Source: Candidatus Daviesbacteria bacterium | GTDB lineage: Bacteria > Patescibacteria > Microgenomatia > Daviesbacterales > UBA10151 | Length of the DNA: 64,000 nt | Reading direction: 5' to 3' | Assembly: GCA_016187025.1 (NCBI GenBank) | Contig: JACPKM010000001.1 | Span: 434,001 to 498,000 of the forward strand | Part shown: piece after piece, positions 1-8,138 of the stretch | Layout: each line of letters starts with the position of its first letter | Numbering within the stretch: position 1 is the stretch's first letter | Notes under the pieces: model-generated | Told to the model about the DNA's origin: nothing | What the model saw: only the letters and a program-made list of their open reading frames with translations | Databases searched by the model: none | Translations under genes and position numbers: made by a program

Positions 1-150
1 ACTACCAACGCAACAGTTGCAGAAAGAGGACACTTAAAATATCCGATTATTGTTGGCAGAAGAGACTTAAAAGGATTTTTAATTAACCCAGATTTACCCG
101 AAGAAAAAAGCGGAGAAGCAATTGAGGATATTGAAATAAGTACCGAGTAA
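1..150 (+). CDS. C-terminal fragment of a retropepsin-like 'ATP-dependent zinc protease' (RimB/DUF785 family)
   Basis: The window opens inside a reading frame that runs to TAA at 148-150 and encodes 49 residues. The fragment contains RGHLKYPIIVGRRDLKGFLI, which resembles the conserved C-terminal block (R-x-H-x-x-Y-P-[IV]-L-[IV]-G-R, then a hydrophobic strand and NP/DP) of the RimB/DUF785 family annotated as zinc proteases and now regarded as retropepsin-like aspartic peptidases. In that family this part lies after the catalytic DTGA motif, which would be upstream of this window. The tail is acidic. Genes of this family often sit near RimK-type ATP-grasp ligases; that cannot be tested here. 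The call rests on a short motif. Confidence 0.55.
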   Translation, partial: TTNATVAERGHLKYPIIVGRRDLKGFLINPDLPEEKSGEAIEDIEISTE

Positions 151-152
151 TA

Positions 153-1643
153 TTATTCGACAAATCCTAAAACTGGTTCTGTAAGGTTAGTGTTTGCTCC
201 ACTGCAATGGTAATCAAGGGTTTTTTTATCTGGAACTTTGGCAGGTAAAATAACCCCCATTGGACCATAGCTTTGAGCGATTTCTTTTTCCGACCAAGAA
301 TAAGGGTAAACAATACTATAAACTGGAACATTGTTGGAAGGAGGTGCAAGCTTTAGGTTATATAAATAGAAAAAATACCGAAAGCCAACATTTTCTCCGG
401 GATAGGTGATATAGTTTATTCCCACACAAGGATAGTTTTTTGCTTTAATATCATTTGATATAAACTCAGCCACTGCCTTTCTTTCTTTATATCCTGTATG
501 GATGGGATCTGTTGTAGCGTTAATTTGAAAATTTCTAACGAGTAAGATTACAAAAAAAGAGATGACCAGGCTTTTGTAAGCTTTTGACAAACCCATGAAG
601 TAAGAAAATAATAAGCTAATTACTGCAATTATTATTACTTCAAAGTTTATAAAATAGTATTCAGATATTGGTTTAGAGGATAATGAAAAATAAAGCAGGA
701 TTCCCAGGATCCAAGAAAACATAAGAATTGTCTCTTTCATCCGTAGAATCTGCTTTCTGATTAAAAAGGCAGTAGATAGCCCCACCACCAAAAGAGGAAT
801 AAATTTTAAACCACCAGATATTGAATTGGGATAGAAAAATAGATCATTAGTGTTTTTGGCTATAAACTCAGTAACAATCATAGCTTTATACCAGCCTGTG
901 CTGCCTCCGAGTTCATGTGAAAAGCTTTGTAAAATACTGGAAATCTGCAGGAAATTGTTTCTTGTTTCAAATACTAAAAAAGGAATAGAAAAAAATATTA
1001 AGCTTGCTAAAGAGTATAGACTTTGTTTAAGGCTTGGAAGCTTTTTTGATACATATATTGCTATTGGGATTGCAATTAAAGCAGGTAAGAGCGCAAGATG
1101 AATATGCCAGGTTAGTGCAATAAGTATGCCAAGTATAGGTAACACCCTAAAGTTTCCTCTTGCCAGCATTATGAGGGTGTATAAATACCAGATAGCCCAA
1201 AGCTTGGTTGTGATTGTAGGTACAATCCATCGATCAAACCCTACCGATGATAAAGAAATTGCATGTATAAATGCGGCAGTTAGCCCTGCAGTTTTGTGAA
1301 AAAGCCTACTAAAGCAAAAGTAGTAACTTAAGATAGTAGCTGCCCCAACAATAGGAGCTAAATAGGCACTGCCTATTGGGTCCATATTAAACAATGTAAA
1401 TAATGGGACAAGCAGATAATAAAAAAGGGATCCTATGTACACTCCTTCGGCACTTGTTTGCTGGCCAATTAATCTAATATTTCCGTTAACAATAATATCT
1501 TTGGCAATCCAAGAATAAAGATCTGCATCGTGGGCAAATCCAAATAAATCAACTAAATTATATGTTCTAAATAACACACCTAACAAGGTTATAAAAACAA
1601 GCGTGATGAAAGTTTTATAATTGATCAATCTTTTTAGGCACAT
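153..1643 (-). CDS. GT39/ArnT-like membrane glycosyltransferase (GT-C)
   Basis: A polytopic membrane protein of 496 residues with about ten hydrophobic helices. The first extracytoplasmic loop after helix 1 holds H38-D39-A-D-L-Y-S-W, the place where GT-C enzymes of the ArnT/PMT type carry their catalytic acid. Here the usual Asp-Glu pair reads Asp-Ala. A soluble tail follows the last helix. Such enzymes move a sugar from a polyprenyl-phosphate carrier to an acceptor on the outer face; donor and acceptor are unknown. A longer frame begins at TTG 1679, but that stretch is the promoter (TTGAAA and TATAAT), so ATG 1643 is preferred. Divergent from the next gene. Confidence 0.7.
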   Translation of the reverse strand: MCLKRLINYKTFITLVFITLLGVLFRTYNLVDLFGFAHDADLYSWIAKDIIVNGNIRLIGQQTSAEGVYIGSLFYYLLVPLFTLFNMDPIGSAYLAPIVGAATILSYYFCFSRLFHKTAGLTAAFIHAISLSSVGFDRWIVPTITTKLWAIWYLYTLIMLARGNFRVLPILGILIALTWHIHLALLPALIAIPIAIYVSKKLPSLKQSLYSLASLIFFSIPFLVFETRNNFLQISSILQSFSHELGGSTGWYKAMIVTEFIAKNTNDLFFYPNSISGGLKFIPLLVVGLSTAFLIRKQILRMKETILMFSWILGILLYFSLSSKPISEYYFINFEVIIIAVISLLFSYFMGLSKAYKSLVISFFVILLVRNFQINATTDPIHTGYKERKAVAEFISNDIKAKNYPCVGINYITYPGENVGFRYFFYLYNLKLAPPSNNVPVYSIVYPYSWSEKEIAQSYGPMGVILPAKVPDKKTLDYHCSGANTNLTEPVLGFVE

Positions 1644-1652
1644 GTGAAATTC

Positions 1653-1679
1653 ATTATACTCTATCGTTATCACTTTCAA
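1653..1679 (-). promoter_or_regulatory. sigma70-type promoter for the 153-1643 gene, leaderless layout
   Basis: On the minus strand TTGAAA (1679-1674) and a perfect TATAAT (1658-1653) are separated by 15 nt, slightly short. TATAAT ends 9 nt before ATG 1643, so transcription should begin at or within a few bases of the start codon. Confidence 0.55.
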
Positions 1680-1723
1680 CTATTTAAATTATTTTTTGTT
1701 CCTGTTAAACTTTTACTAATTCG

Positions 1724-3274
1724 ATGAGTAGAAAGTTAGCCTTTATTATTTTTATTGTTTTGGTAATTGGAACCATTTATAGACTTGTTTTAACTTCTAA
1801 TGGAAACTTCATTTTTAATATGGATAATGCCAGAGATTTGGTTGATGTAAGAGAGATGGTAGAGCTGAAAAAGCTTAGATTAACAGGCCCGACCTCAGCA
1901 ATTGAAGGATTTTTCAATGGTCCTGCTTGGTATTATCTTTTGGCAATTCCTTATGCTTTAAGTGGTGGTGATCCATATTCAGCAATTGTTATGGAAATTC
2001 TACTTTGGGCGGTAGGGGGATACTTTTTGCTAAAGCTTGTCAGTGATTGGGGTAGATGGATTGTTTTGGTTGTTGGTAGTGTTTGGGTTGCCTCAAATTA
2101 TATAGTTTTGGCAACAGTATATTCTTTTAACCCAAATCCTGTAACCTTGTTGACGCCACTGTTTATTTTTACACTAGTAAAATATATAAAAACAGATAAA
2201 TTAATCTATGCAATTTCAGTATTTTTACTGGGAGGATTATTTTTTAATTTCGAGATGAATTTCGGGATTTTTACCCCATTGATCATATTTTTCTCCCTTT
2301 TTGTTTATAAGAAATTTAGTGTATTTAAATCAAGAAATTTCTGGATAGGAAGTCTATTTTTTGCGACGGCGCTATTGCCACAAGTCCTATTTGATCTAAA
2401 GCATGATTTCTTGATGACAAACTCAGTACTGAATTATTTAAGAAATACACCAGCTGGAAACTACGATATCTTTTCAAGACTACAACTTATTGCTAATACT
2501 TTTTTTGGAACATTTATACCAACGCTAATGAATTATAAAACGATTGCCCAAATATTAATAATTCTTTTTGTACCAATTATCATAAAATCAATTAAGCTTG
2601 GTGAACTGAAAAAAAATCCAGTAGTGCTGGCTAGTGTGCTATATATTTTTATTCCCTTTGTGGGCTATGTACTTTTACCGGTGACAGTAAACCCTTGGCA
2701 TTTGGGTGGACCCATGACAGCCTCTTTGATATTAATAGCTTTTGTATTAAGCCGGGTAAATCAAATAAATTTCGCAGGGAAAATAACAAGCTTTTTATTG
2801 GGTTTTACTCTATTGTTTTTCTCATTTAATAATATAGCCAATTACTTTCGCGAAAGAAGTAAGCCAAATATGGATCCTTCTCTTTTTGCAAATGAGATGA
2901 AAGCAATAGATTATGCTTACAAACTTGCAGATGGAAAAAACTTTAAGCTGTATTCATATCTTCCTTCAGTAATTGATTTCCCTTACCAATACTTAATTTG
3001 GTGGCATGGAAGGAAAAGTTATGGTTATCTTCCTTCAGAATATGCTTATTCTCCAAATATACCCCGATACATTTCAAATAAGCAATTTTTCTCTGCAAAC
3101 CAAGAAAGTTTAAAACAGAGAGACAACTCAGGTTTGGTGTTTATGGTTAAAGAACCAGACCGTATTAAAATGAGACGTGCTTGGGAAGATGACTTTGATC
3201 CTTTGAAGTTTATTTCCAAAGAAATGATAGGACCCCTTGAAATAGAGGTCAGGAAAGAGGAGACTCAACCCTAA
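1724..3274 (+). CDS. GT39-like membrane glycosyltransferase (GT-C)
   Basis: A 516-residue polytopic membrane protein with an N-terminal helix (5-22), a first loop with N-M-D34-N35-A-R-D38, further helices to about residue 375 and a soluble tail. The motif matches in position and style the GDEGRD of the fusion enzyme at 21357, and the later segment VLFDLKHDF also recurs there (VVFDLKHNF), so the two are paralogs. The usual Glu after the catalytic Asp is Asn here. Expected activity is transfer from a polyprenyl-phosphate sugar on the outer face; substrate unknown. Its last 26 bases overlap the 3' end of tsaE on the other strand. Confidence 0.7.
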   Translation: MSRKLAFIIFIVLVIGTIYRLVLTSNGNFIFNMDNARDLVDVREMVELKKLRLTGPTSAIEGFFNGPAWYYLLAIPYALSGGDPYSAIVMEILLWAVGGYFLLKLVSDWGRWIVLVVGSVWVASNYIVLATVYSFNPNPVTLLTPLFIFTLVKYIKTDKLIYAISVFLLGGLFFNFEMNFGIFTPLIIFFSLFVYKKFSVFKSRNFWIGSLFFATALLPQVLFDLKHDFLMTNSVLNYLRNTPAGNYDIFSRLQLIANTFFGTFIPTLMNYKTIAQILIILFVPIIIKSIKLGELKKNPVVLASVLYIFIPFVGYVLLPVTVNPWHLGGPMTASLILIAFVLSRVNQINFAGKITSFLLGFTLLFFSFNNIANYFRERSKPNMDPSLFANEMKAIDYAYKLADGKNFKLYSYLPSVIDFPYQYLIWWHGRKSYGYLPSEYAYSPNIPRYISNKQFFSANQESLKQRDNSGLVFMVKEPDRIKMRRAWEDDFDPLKFISKEMIGPLEIEVRKEETQP

Positions 3275-3671
3275 TTAACCTTTTATTTGCATCAATTTTT
3301 TCAAAGTTTATAAGAATTGTATTTTTCGGTAAAAGGTCCAACCCTTTTTCTGCCCATTCAATTAAAACCAAATCACTAAAAAAATCCTCCACCCCTAAAT
3401 TTTTAATAGCTTCTTTGTTGTCTAACCTGTATAAATCAATATGAAAAAGAGTTTTTTTAGTATCAGGGATTTGATGTTGTCTTATCAAAACAAACGTAGG
3501 GGAAATAATTTTTTCCTTAATACCTAAGCCCTCAGCAAAACCTTGGACAAAAGTTGTTTTGCCCGCACCCAGTTCTCCGGAAAGAGCAATTACTCCTTGC
3601 TTATATTTTTTTGCCAATTTCTTGGCTAAGTCTTTTGTTTCTTTTGCAGAGCTTGTTATATATTCTTCCAT
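3249..3671 (-). CDS. tsaE: TsaE, ATPase of tRNA threonylcarbamoyladenosine synthesis
   Basis: The 140-residue product is normal for TsaE. It has a Walker A motif GELGAGKTT near residues 32-40, SPTFVL just after it, the HIDLYRLD motif near residue 77 and LIEWAEKG near residue 103, all typical of the family. TsaE stimulates the TsaB-TsaD complex that makes t6A37 on ANN-decoding tRNAs in the cytoplasm. ATG at 3671 overlaps the end of the upstream gene by 16 nt, so the two are probably co-transcribed. The partner TsaB-like gene lies at 12857; TsaC and TsaD are not in the window. The 3' end overlaps a convergent GT-C gene. Confidence 0.95.
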   Translation of the reverse strand: MEEYITSSAKETKDLAKKLAKKYKQGVIALSGELGAGKTTFVQGFAEGLGIKEKIISPTFVLIRQHQIPDTKKTLFHIDLYRLDNKEAIKNLGVEDFFSDLVLIEWAEKGLDLLPKNTILINFEKIDANKRLIRVESPLS

Positions 3672-4804
3672 AGAGGGAATTTTATCTTATCTTTTAGTCT
3701 AATGTAAAATCCTATTGCTACCCCTGCAACTATTATCAAAATTCCTAGTAAAGGAATAGAAGACTTACTTTCTTTTTGATTCATTATTTTTGCTGATGGG
3801 TTGGGAGTGGCAGATGTAGTTTCAATGCCGGCAACTGATGCTTGTTTGATCTGGGAAGAAGCTGAAGCAGATTTTTGGCTTAGTTTTGCTGAAGGGGTAT
3901 CAGGTGGAGTAGGTATAGTTATTATTGAGGCTGGTGAAGGGATAGGGGATAAGGTCGGGGTTGGTAAACTAGTTTTGCTTACATTAATATTTACTTCATT
4001 GCTCCAAGAAACGCTAGAGTTACCGTCAATATATCTTCCAACTTTAAAGATGTAGTCCCCAGGTCCTTCAAACCCGGAATCTGTATCATCAGGTTTTACC
4101 TCTAGCTCTCCTGTCCAGTTTCCTGAGTTGTTGGTGGTTATAGAAAACTGACTATTGTAACCACTGTTATTAGAAACCCAGCTACCTGAAACTTTAGTTA
4201 AACCAAAATAGTTACTTCCACCATCTTTTTTAAATGCTCCTTTTAAATAAATTTTAGCGTTTGGATTATTAGGTAACGACAAGTTAACTAATGGCTTAAA
4301 TGTTTGGTCTGAAGTTATTTCATTTGGAAGGTTTGTGATATTAAAAACATTTACAGCAGAGGTTGAAGAGGGTGTTGGAGTTGGCGTTGATGTCGCAGCC
4401 GGAGTAGGTAGGGGTGATGGAGTGGCCGAGGAATTGCTGGTAATTTGATCAACCAAAATAAAGGACCAGATACTACTCCAGTTGCTCCATGTTCCTCCAG
4501 AATCTTTAGCTTTGACTCTCCAAAACCAAGTACCTTGGCTGAGTTTCGGTGAGTAATATTCATTACTAGTATAGGTGTTTTTATCGGGAACAGAAAATGA
4601 AATTTCATTATCTATCTGGATTAAGTATGTATTTCCAGATTTATAAAGAGCATAGGAAGGCTCTTGCCATTCTAGCTTAGTAGATGTTGTTTGAGACTTA
4701 TCTTGTGGAGTCAAAAGAGTGGGTGATACTCCAGCTAAAGTATCTGTTGGAAAGGTAAGGAATAGTAAAAAAACTGTAAATATTAAGAGTGGTTTATTCC
4801 ACAT
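3656..4804 (-). CDS. secreted, C-terminally membrane-anchored protein with two beta domains and Pro/Thr/Ser-rich linkers
   Basis: Not recognised as a named family. The 382 residues show: signal peptide (1-24, ending TLAG); an Fn3-like beta domain (about 26-118) with Trp/Phe-rich strands such as FWRVKAKDSG; a Thr/Pro/Ser linker (about 122-150); a second beta domain (about 153-276) rich in Asn, Ser and Gly; another Pro/Ser-rich stretch; a C-terminal helix (about 352-370) and a short basic tail. This is a surface protein held by its C terminus, exposed and probably heavily modified. It lies 24 nt after the M23 peptidase in the ftsEX block and overlaps tsaE. A role in envelope or division-site structure is inference from context. 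Confidence 0.6.
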   Translation of the reverse strand: MWNKPLLIFTVFLLFLTFPTDTLAGVSPTLLTPQDKSQTTSTKLEWQEPSYALYKSGNTYLIQIDNEISFSVPDKNTYTSNEYYSPKLSQGTWFWRVKAKDSGGTWSNWSSIWSFILVDQITSNSSATPSPLPTPAATSTPTPTPSSTSAVNVFNITNLPNEITSDQTFKPLVNLSLPNNPNAKIYLKGAFKKDGGSNYFGLTKVSGSWVSNNSGYNSQFSITTNNSGNWTGELEVKPDDTDSGFEGPGDYIFKVGRYIDGNSSVSWSNEVNINVSKTSLPTPTLSPIPSPASIITIPTPPDTPSAKLSQKSASASSQIKQASVAGIETTSATPNPSAKIMNQKESKSSIPLLGILIIVAGVAIGFYIRLKDKIKFPLWKNI

Positions 4805-4828
4805 CTTATCTTTATCATATATCTAAAT

Positions 4829-5992
4829 TTAGAGAATATGCCAATAGAGAGTGACAATTCCATTTTCGTGGTCTATAATGACACCTTTGCCGACTGAGGA
4901 GCCGCCAGGCACATTGTAGTTACAAGGAGCAGATGTATTATAGGCAATTCCTTTTTCTGAGGCTAAAATTGCTCTTCCTACCCCTTCATATGATTTAGGT
5001 GCAATATCTAAGCCTGTATGAGCAGAGGGAAATCCAAATATTTTATAAACCTCACCATATTCTGTTGTAATAGTAGTTTCACCAGGATAACCTCTAATTG
5101 GTGCTCCGAATCTTCCACTATCTAAGAGGCTGTGGGGGTTTGTTCTACTGCCAACAATTTTTCCATTCTCAACTTTTGCGTTCTCGAAAACTTCAAAATG
5201 CAAATGTGGCCCAGTGGAACATCCAGTACTTCCCATGGCAGCAATGACGTCACCTTTGTTAACCGGTCCTATTTTTGCACCAACATTTGAAATAGCCTGG
5301 GATATAGAGCGGATCTCTGCTTCGATTTGTTGAATTAAGGATTGATATCTGACTTCATCATTTTTTGTAATTTTTAAGAGCTCATCTTTATCGCGCTTTT
5401 GCTGGTCAAGCTGGACTTGGTATTGATCAAGCTCCTTACTTAAAGCTTCTGCTTCTTTTTGTCTTGTTTCTTTATCCTCTTTTTGATCATTATATGCAGC
5501 TTTGGTTGCCTGGAGTTGATATAAAACTTTTTTATCATTTGCTTGAGCTATTTGGATATATCTGATTTTCTGAATCATCTCAGTTAAACCATTTGCAGAG
5601 AAAATAAGATCAATTGGAGTAACAGTACTGTATTTATAAGTTTCTACAATTCTTTTTAATAAAACCTCAGAAATAGCATCAACTGTTGATGATAACCTGC
5701 CTATTCTTCCTGATAATTCAGTAATCTCTCTTTTTAGCTTCTCGATGCGTAAATCAGTTTCTTCAATTTTTAACTGGGTAACCTGTATCTGCCCATCAAT
5801 GATTGTAAGTTGTGATTTTAGGGTTTTTTCCTGTTTTTGAGCATCAGAAAGGTGGACTTTTAGCTTTTCGATCTCTGCTTGTTTTTCTTGTAATTGTTGA
5901 TTTAAGTCAGTGGCAGTTTGGGCAAAAGCGGGAAAATTTGAAAACAAATATACCAGCAATATAAAAAAGGTTAGGAAATACTTTCGCATCAT
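4829..5992 (-). CDS. FtsEX-linked coiled-coil M23 (LytM) peptidase with circularly permuted catalytic domain
   Basis: 387 residues: signal peptide (1-24), two long coiled-coil stretches (about 27-115 and 150-235), then a LytM/M23 domain. The layout matches EnvC/PcsB-type proteins that work with FtsEX to control peptidoglycan cleavage at division. The order of the catalytic motifs is unusual. GSTGCSTGPHLHFEV (H263, H265), normally last, comes first; HTGLD (H325, D329) follows; TLYWH (H385) ends two residues before the stop. All four zinc/catalytic elements are kept, so this reads as a circular permutation, not decay. Start ATG 5992 is 8 nt after ftsX. The two halves lie in one uninterrupted frame. 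Confidence 0.85.
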   Translation of the reverse strand: MMRKYFLTFFILLVYLFSNFPAFAQTATDLNQQLQEKQAEIEKLKVHLSDAQKQEKTLKSQLTIIDGQIQVTQLKIEETDLRIEKLKREITELSGRIGRLSSTVDAISEVLLKRIVETYKYSTVTPIDLIFSANGLTEMIQKIRYIQIAQANDKKVLYQLQATKAAYNDQKEDKETRQKEAEALSKELDQYQVQLDQQKRDKDELLKITKNDEVRYQSLIQQIEAEIRSISQAISNVGAKIGPVNKGDVIAAMGSTGCSTGPHLHFEVFENAKVENGKIVGSRTNPHSLLDSGRFGAPIRGYPGETTITTEYGEVYKIFGFPSAHTGLDIAPKSYEGVGRAILASEKGIAYNTSAPCNYNVPGGSSVGKGVIIDHENGIVTLYWHIL

Positions 5993-6000
5993 TTATAGGT

Positions 6001-6876
6001 TTATATACGAAGGTAGCGGCGGACCGCCCCCAATGATCCTAATCCGCCAATAATTATTGCAATTATTACAGATGAGCCTAGTAGTGCAACCATAAATATA
6101 GGGGAAACAGGCAACAGCTTTACCTCGCCCATGTAATTGTTTAAAAGCGGGGTGAAATACCACAAGAGTGCATAAACAAAGACCCAAGATAAAAATGCAC
6201 CAAAAAGACCATAAGATATTCCTTCCAGAATAAAGGGTGTTCTAATGAAAGAAGGGGAAGCTCCTACAAGTCGCATAATTTCTATTTCATTTCTTCTGGT
6301 GCGGATCTTAAAGCCAGTAATCAAAACTATTACCAAAGTTGCAAAAATTATCAGAAATACAACCGTGGCACCACCTACAACCCTTATGACTGTAGTTGCT
6401 GAATTTAATGTTGCCACTACATCTTCGGGGACTATCACCTCAGAAACAACAGGCTCTCTTTTTAATATCTCAGCAATTGGTGCAAGTTCATCAGGATCGG
6501 TAGTGGAAACCTCAAGAGATGCAGGTAGAATATTTGCAGTGACAAGCTCCAGAAGGGTTGGATCGTTTTTATTTCTTTCCCGATAAATTTCTAAAGCTTC
6601 TTCTTTGGAAATAAACTTGACACTCATTACTCTGGCATCTTGGGATAAAGCGTTTTGGATGGCAGTTACATCCTGGGCTGTAGTTCCATCTTTGAAAAAA
6701 GAAATTACCTGTGGCTTGCTTTCATAATATCTTAAGACAGCCTGAGATCCTGCAGCCAAAATCAAAAATATGAGCAGTGCAAAAAAAGTGAAAAACATGA
6801 TCATTGATGCAGCAAGTGCCTGGAAAGGAGTTCTTCGGATATTTCTTTTGGTAAATTTTATATAAGTATTAAGCAT
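6001..6876 (-). CDS. ftsX: FtsX, cell-division ABC transporter-like permease
   Basis: 291 residues with the FtsX plan: cytoplasmic N terminus, helix 1 (about 20-45), an extracytoplasmic domain (about 50-165) and three C-terminal helices (about 167-190, 215-238, 262-286). The region after helix 2 contains TRRNEIEIMRLVGASPSFIR, the typical FtsX cytoplasmic loop. FtsX relays ATP hydrolysis by FtsE to a peptidoglycan hydrolase or activator outside the membrane. The gene begins one base after the ftsE stop and is followed after 8 nt by the permuted M23 protein, its likely partner. Confidence 0.93.
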   Translation of the reverse strand: MLNTYIKFTKRNIRRTPFQALAASMIMFFTFFALLIFLILAAGSQAVLRYYESKPQVISFFKDGTTAQDVTAIQNALSQDARVMSVKFISKEEALEIYRERNKNDPTLLELVTANILPASLEVSTTDPDELAPIAEILKREPVVSEVIVPEDVVATLNSATTVIRVVGGATVVFLIIFATLVIVLITGFKIRTRRNEIEIMRLVGASPSFIRTPFILEGISYGLFGAFLSWVFVYALLWYFTPLLNNYMGEVKLLPVSPIFMVALLGSSVIIAIIIGGLGSLGAVRRYLRI

Positions 6877-6877
6877 T

Positions 6878-7558
6878 TTATATATCGTATTTCCCTTCTT
6901 TAGTATCTTTTGTTATTTTACCTTTTTTAAGCACAATGACTCGGCGTTTTAGAGTGTTAACAATTTCTGCGTTATGAGTGGCCATAAGAACTGTTGTGCC
7001 CCATGAATTGATTTCATTAAGAAGTTGTATTACTCCCCAAGCTGTTTGAGGATCCAGGTCACCAGTTGGTTCATCGGCCAGTAATACTTCTGGTTTTCCT
7101 ACAATCGCTCTGGCAATGGCTGTTCTTTGGGCTTCTCCACCAGACAGTTGACGGGGGAAGAGGTTGCGCCTATCCCAAATCTCCACCAACTTAAGTGTTC
7201 TTTCAACCTCTTTGGTTATTTCCTCTGATGTTTTTCCTAATACTTCCAATGTTAAAGCTACGTTTTCGAAAACAGTTAAGTCATCCAGTAATTTAAAATC
7301 TTGGAAGACCATGCCGACATTTCTCCTTAAATGAGGAACCTCAGACGTTTTTATTTTGATAATGTCTTTATGGTTGACTAATACTTTTCCTGAAGAAGGG
7401 GAAACCTCTTTTGTAAGGATTCTCAGAAGGGTTGATTTTCCTGCACCTGAAGAGCCAACTAGAAATACAAATTCACCCTGTTTAATCTCAACTGAGATGT
7501 CATCTAGGGCAGTTGTGCTTGATCCGAATTTCTTAGTGACATTTTCAAATACAATCAT
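6878..7558 (-). CDS. ftsE: FtsE, cell-division ATP-binding protein
   Basis: 226 residues, standard FtsE length. ABC ATPase motifs are complete: Walker A GSSGAGKST (about 36-44), Q-loop VFQDFKLL, signature LSGGEAQR, Walker B VLLADEPTGDLD and H-loop ATHN. VFQDFKLLDDLTVFENVA is characteristic of FtsE. It pairs with FtsX in the next gene. ATG at 7558 follows a 75-nt gap that holds an inverted repeat and a TTGAAA, but no convincing -10 box, so it may share a transcript with the upstream gene. Confidence 0.95.
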   Translation of the reverse strand: MIVFENVTKKFGSSTTALDDISVEIKQGEFVFLVGSSGAGKSTLLRILTKEVSPSSGKVLVNHKDIIKIKTSEVPHLRRNVGMVFQDFKLLDDLTVFENVALTLEVLGKTSEEITKEVERTLKLVEIWDRRNLFPRQLSGGEAQRTAIARAIVGKPEVLLADEPTGDLDPQTAWGVIQLLNEINSWGTTVLMATHNAEIVNTLKRRVIVLKKGKITKDTKEGKYDI

Positions 7559-7560
7559 AG

Positions 7561-7615
7561 TTCAGCTATCTAAAATATATAGTTTCAAGCAGGATTTAAA
7601 TGTCTGATAGCTGAG
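7561..7615. repeat. 10-bp inverted repeat with 35-nt loop upstream of ftsE
   Basis: TTCAGCTATC (7561-7570) pairs with GATAGCTGAG (7606-7615), with one T-G wobble. The repeat starts two bases before the ftsE ATG and fills most of the gap after the 153-aa gene. It could be an operator or an mRNA structure that gates ftsE. There is no U-tract, so a simple terminator is unlikely. Confidence 0.35.
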
Positions 7616-7633
7616 AAAGCTAGATACTGTCTA

Positions 7634-8095
7634 CTAGTTTAGTTCTTCAACGCGGCCTACATCCATCAACCAACCTGCCTTGATAGCTTTTTGTGTTTCC
7701 CCAAAAACTTTAACTTTTTTGTTTTCATATTGGGATAAATCTACAACAGATGATGTTAAGGTTACAGGTAATGCGCCTTCCCTTTCTAGTAGATGTGTGC
7801 CTTCAGAGTATTCTTGGTTGTTTTTTGGTTCTGGCTTTTTCTTAATTGTTCCTTCTGCAAAATCTCTAAAGGTTTTTTTGTCTTGTTCTGGGTTTTTGGG
7901 AGTTTTGGCAATGCTATCAGCTAAATTACCATTTGAAGGTGATTTTGTGGCCAAAACATAGCCGGTGGAAACTCCCAGAAGAATACTAATTCCTATGGCA
8001 GCAATCAAGATCTTATTTAGGTTAGAAGTTGCCATAAAAGGCTTTATTAATTTGCTTTTTTCTTTTTTTTCAGAAGAGACAGGAGTTTCGTCCAT
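7634..8095 (-). CDS. small single-pass membrane protein with extracytoplasmic OB-like C terminus
   Basis: Not a named family. The 153 residues show a charged cytoplasmic N terminus, one helix (about 29-50), a Lys/Pro-rich linker, and a C-terminal region with EGTHLLEREGALPVTL followed by NKKVKVFGETQKA and AGWLMDVGRVEEL. The alternating strand pattern suggests a small OB-like beta barrel outside the membrane, similar in style to small membrane proteins I associate with Microgenomates genomes. It lies just upstream of ftsE and downstream of prfB and has its own promoter. Function unknown. Confidence 0.6.
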   Translation of the reverse strand: MDETPVSSEKKEKSKLIKPFMATSNLNKILIAAIGISILLGVSTGYVLATKSPSNGNLADSIAKTPKNPEQDKKTFRDFAEGTIKKKPEPKNNQEYSEGTHLLEREGALPVTLTSSVVDLSQYENKKVKVFGETQKAIKAGWLMDVGRVEELN

Positions 8096-8101
8096 AAAAT
8101 T

Positions 8102-8131
8102 ATAATATCAGTAACTACTAGGATTTGTCCA
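8102..8131 (-). promoter_or_regulatory. extended -10 promoter of the 7634-8095 gene, leaderless layout
   Basis: Minus strand: TGGACA (8131-8126), 18-nt spacer ending in TGA, then TATTAT (8107-8102), then AATTTT and ATG 8095. The -10 box ends 6 nt before the start codon. It may also drive the ftsEX-M23 genes downstream. Confidence 0.65.
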
Positions 8132-8138
8132 GTAGAAA

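Noticed and set aside
1644..1679. TTG 1679 as the start of the first GT-C gene; likewise TTG 12816 and TTG 21348
   Set aside because: The extra codons coincide with or abut promoter elements, while downstream ATG codons at 1643, 12795 and 21357 lie at the spacing seen for other leaderless genes.
3801..4055. 84-codon plus-strand frame opposite the Pro/Ser-rich linker of the anchored protein
   Set aside because: It is the complement of low-complexity Pro/Thr/Ser codons and has no start signal.
4801..5300. The odd motif order in the M23 protein as the result of a frameshift or of two overlapping genes
   Set aside because: Both halves are in one frame with no stop between them, the domain ends cleanly two residues after Y-x-H, and the next gene starts 24 nt downstream without a second H-x-H motif.
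6245..6586. 113-codon open frame antisense to ftsX, and similar antisense frames inside the MacB-like permease (9889-10875)
   Set aside because: They lie fully inside confidently identified genes, show no family motif and have low-complexity Ser/Thr/Ile or Pro/Ile composition typical of shadow frames.
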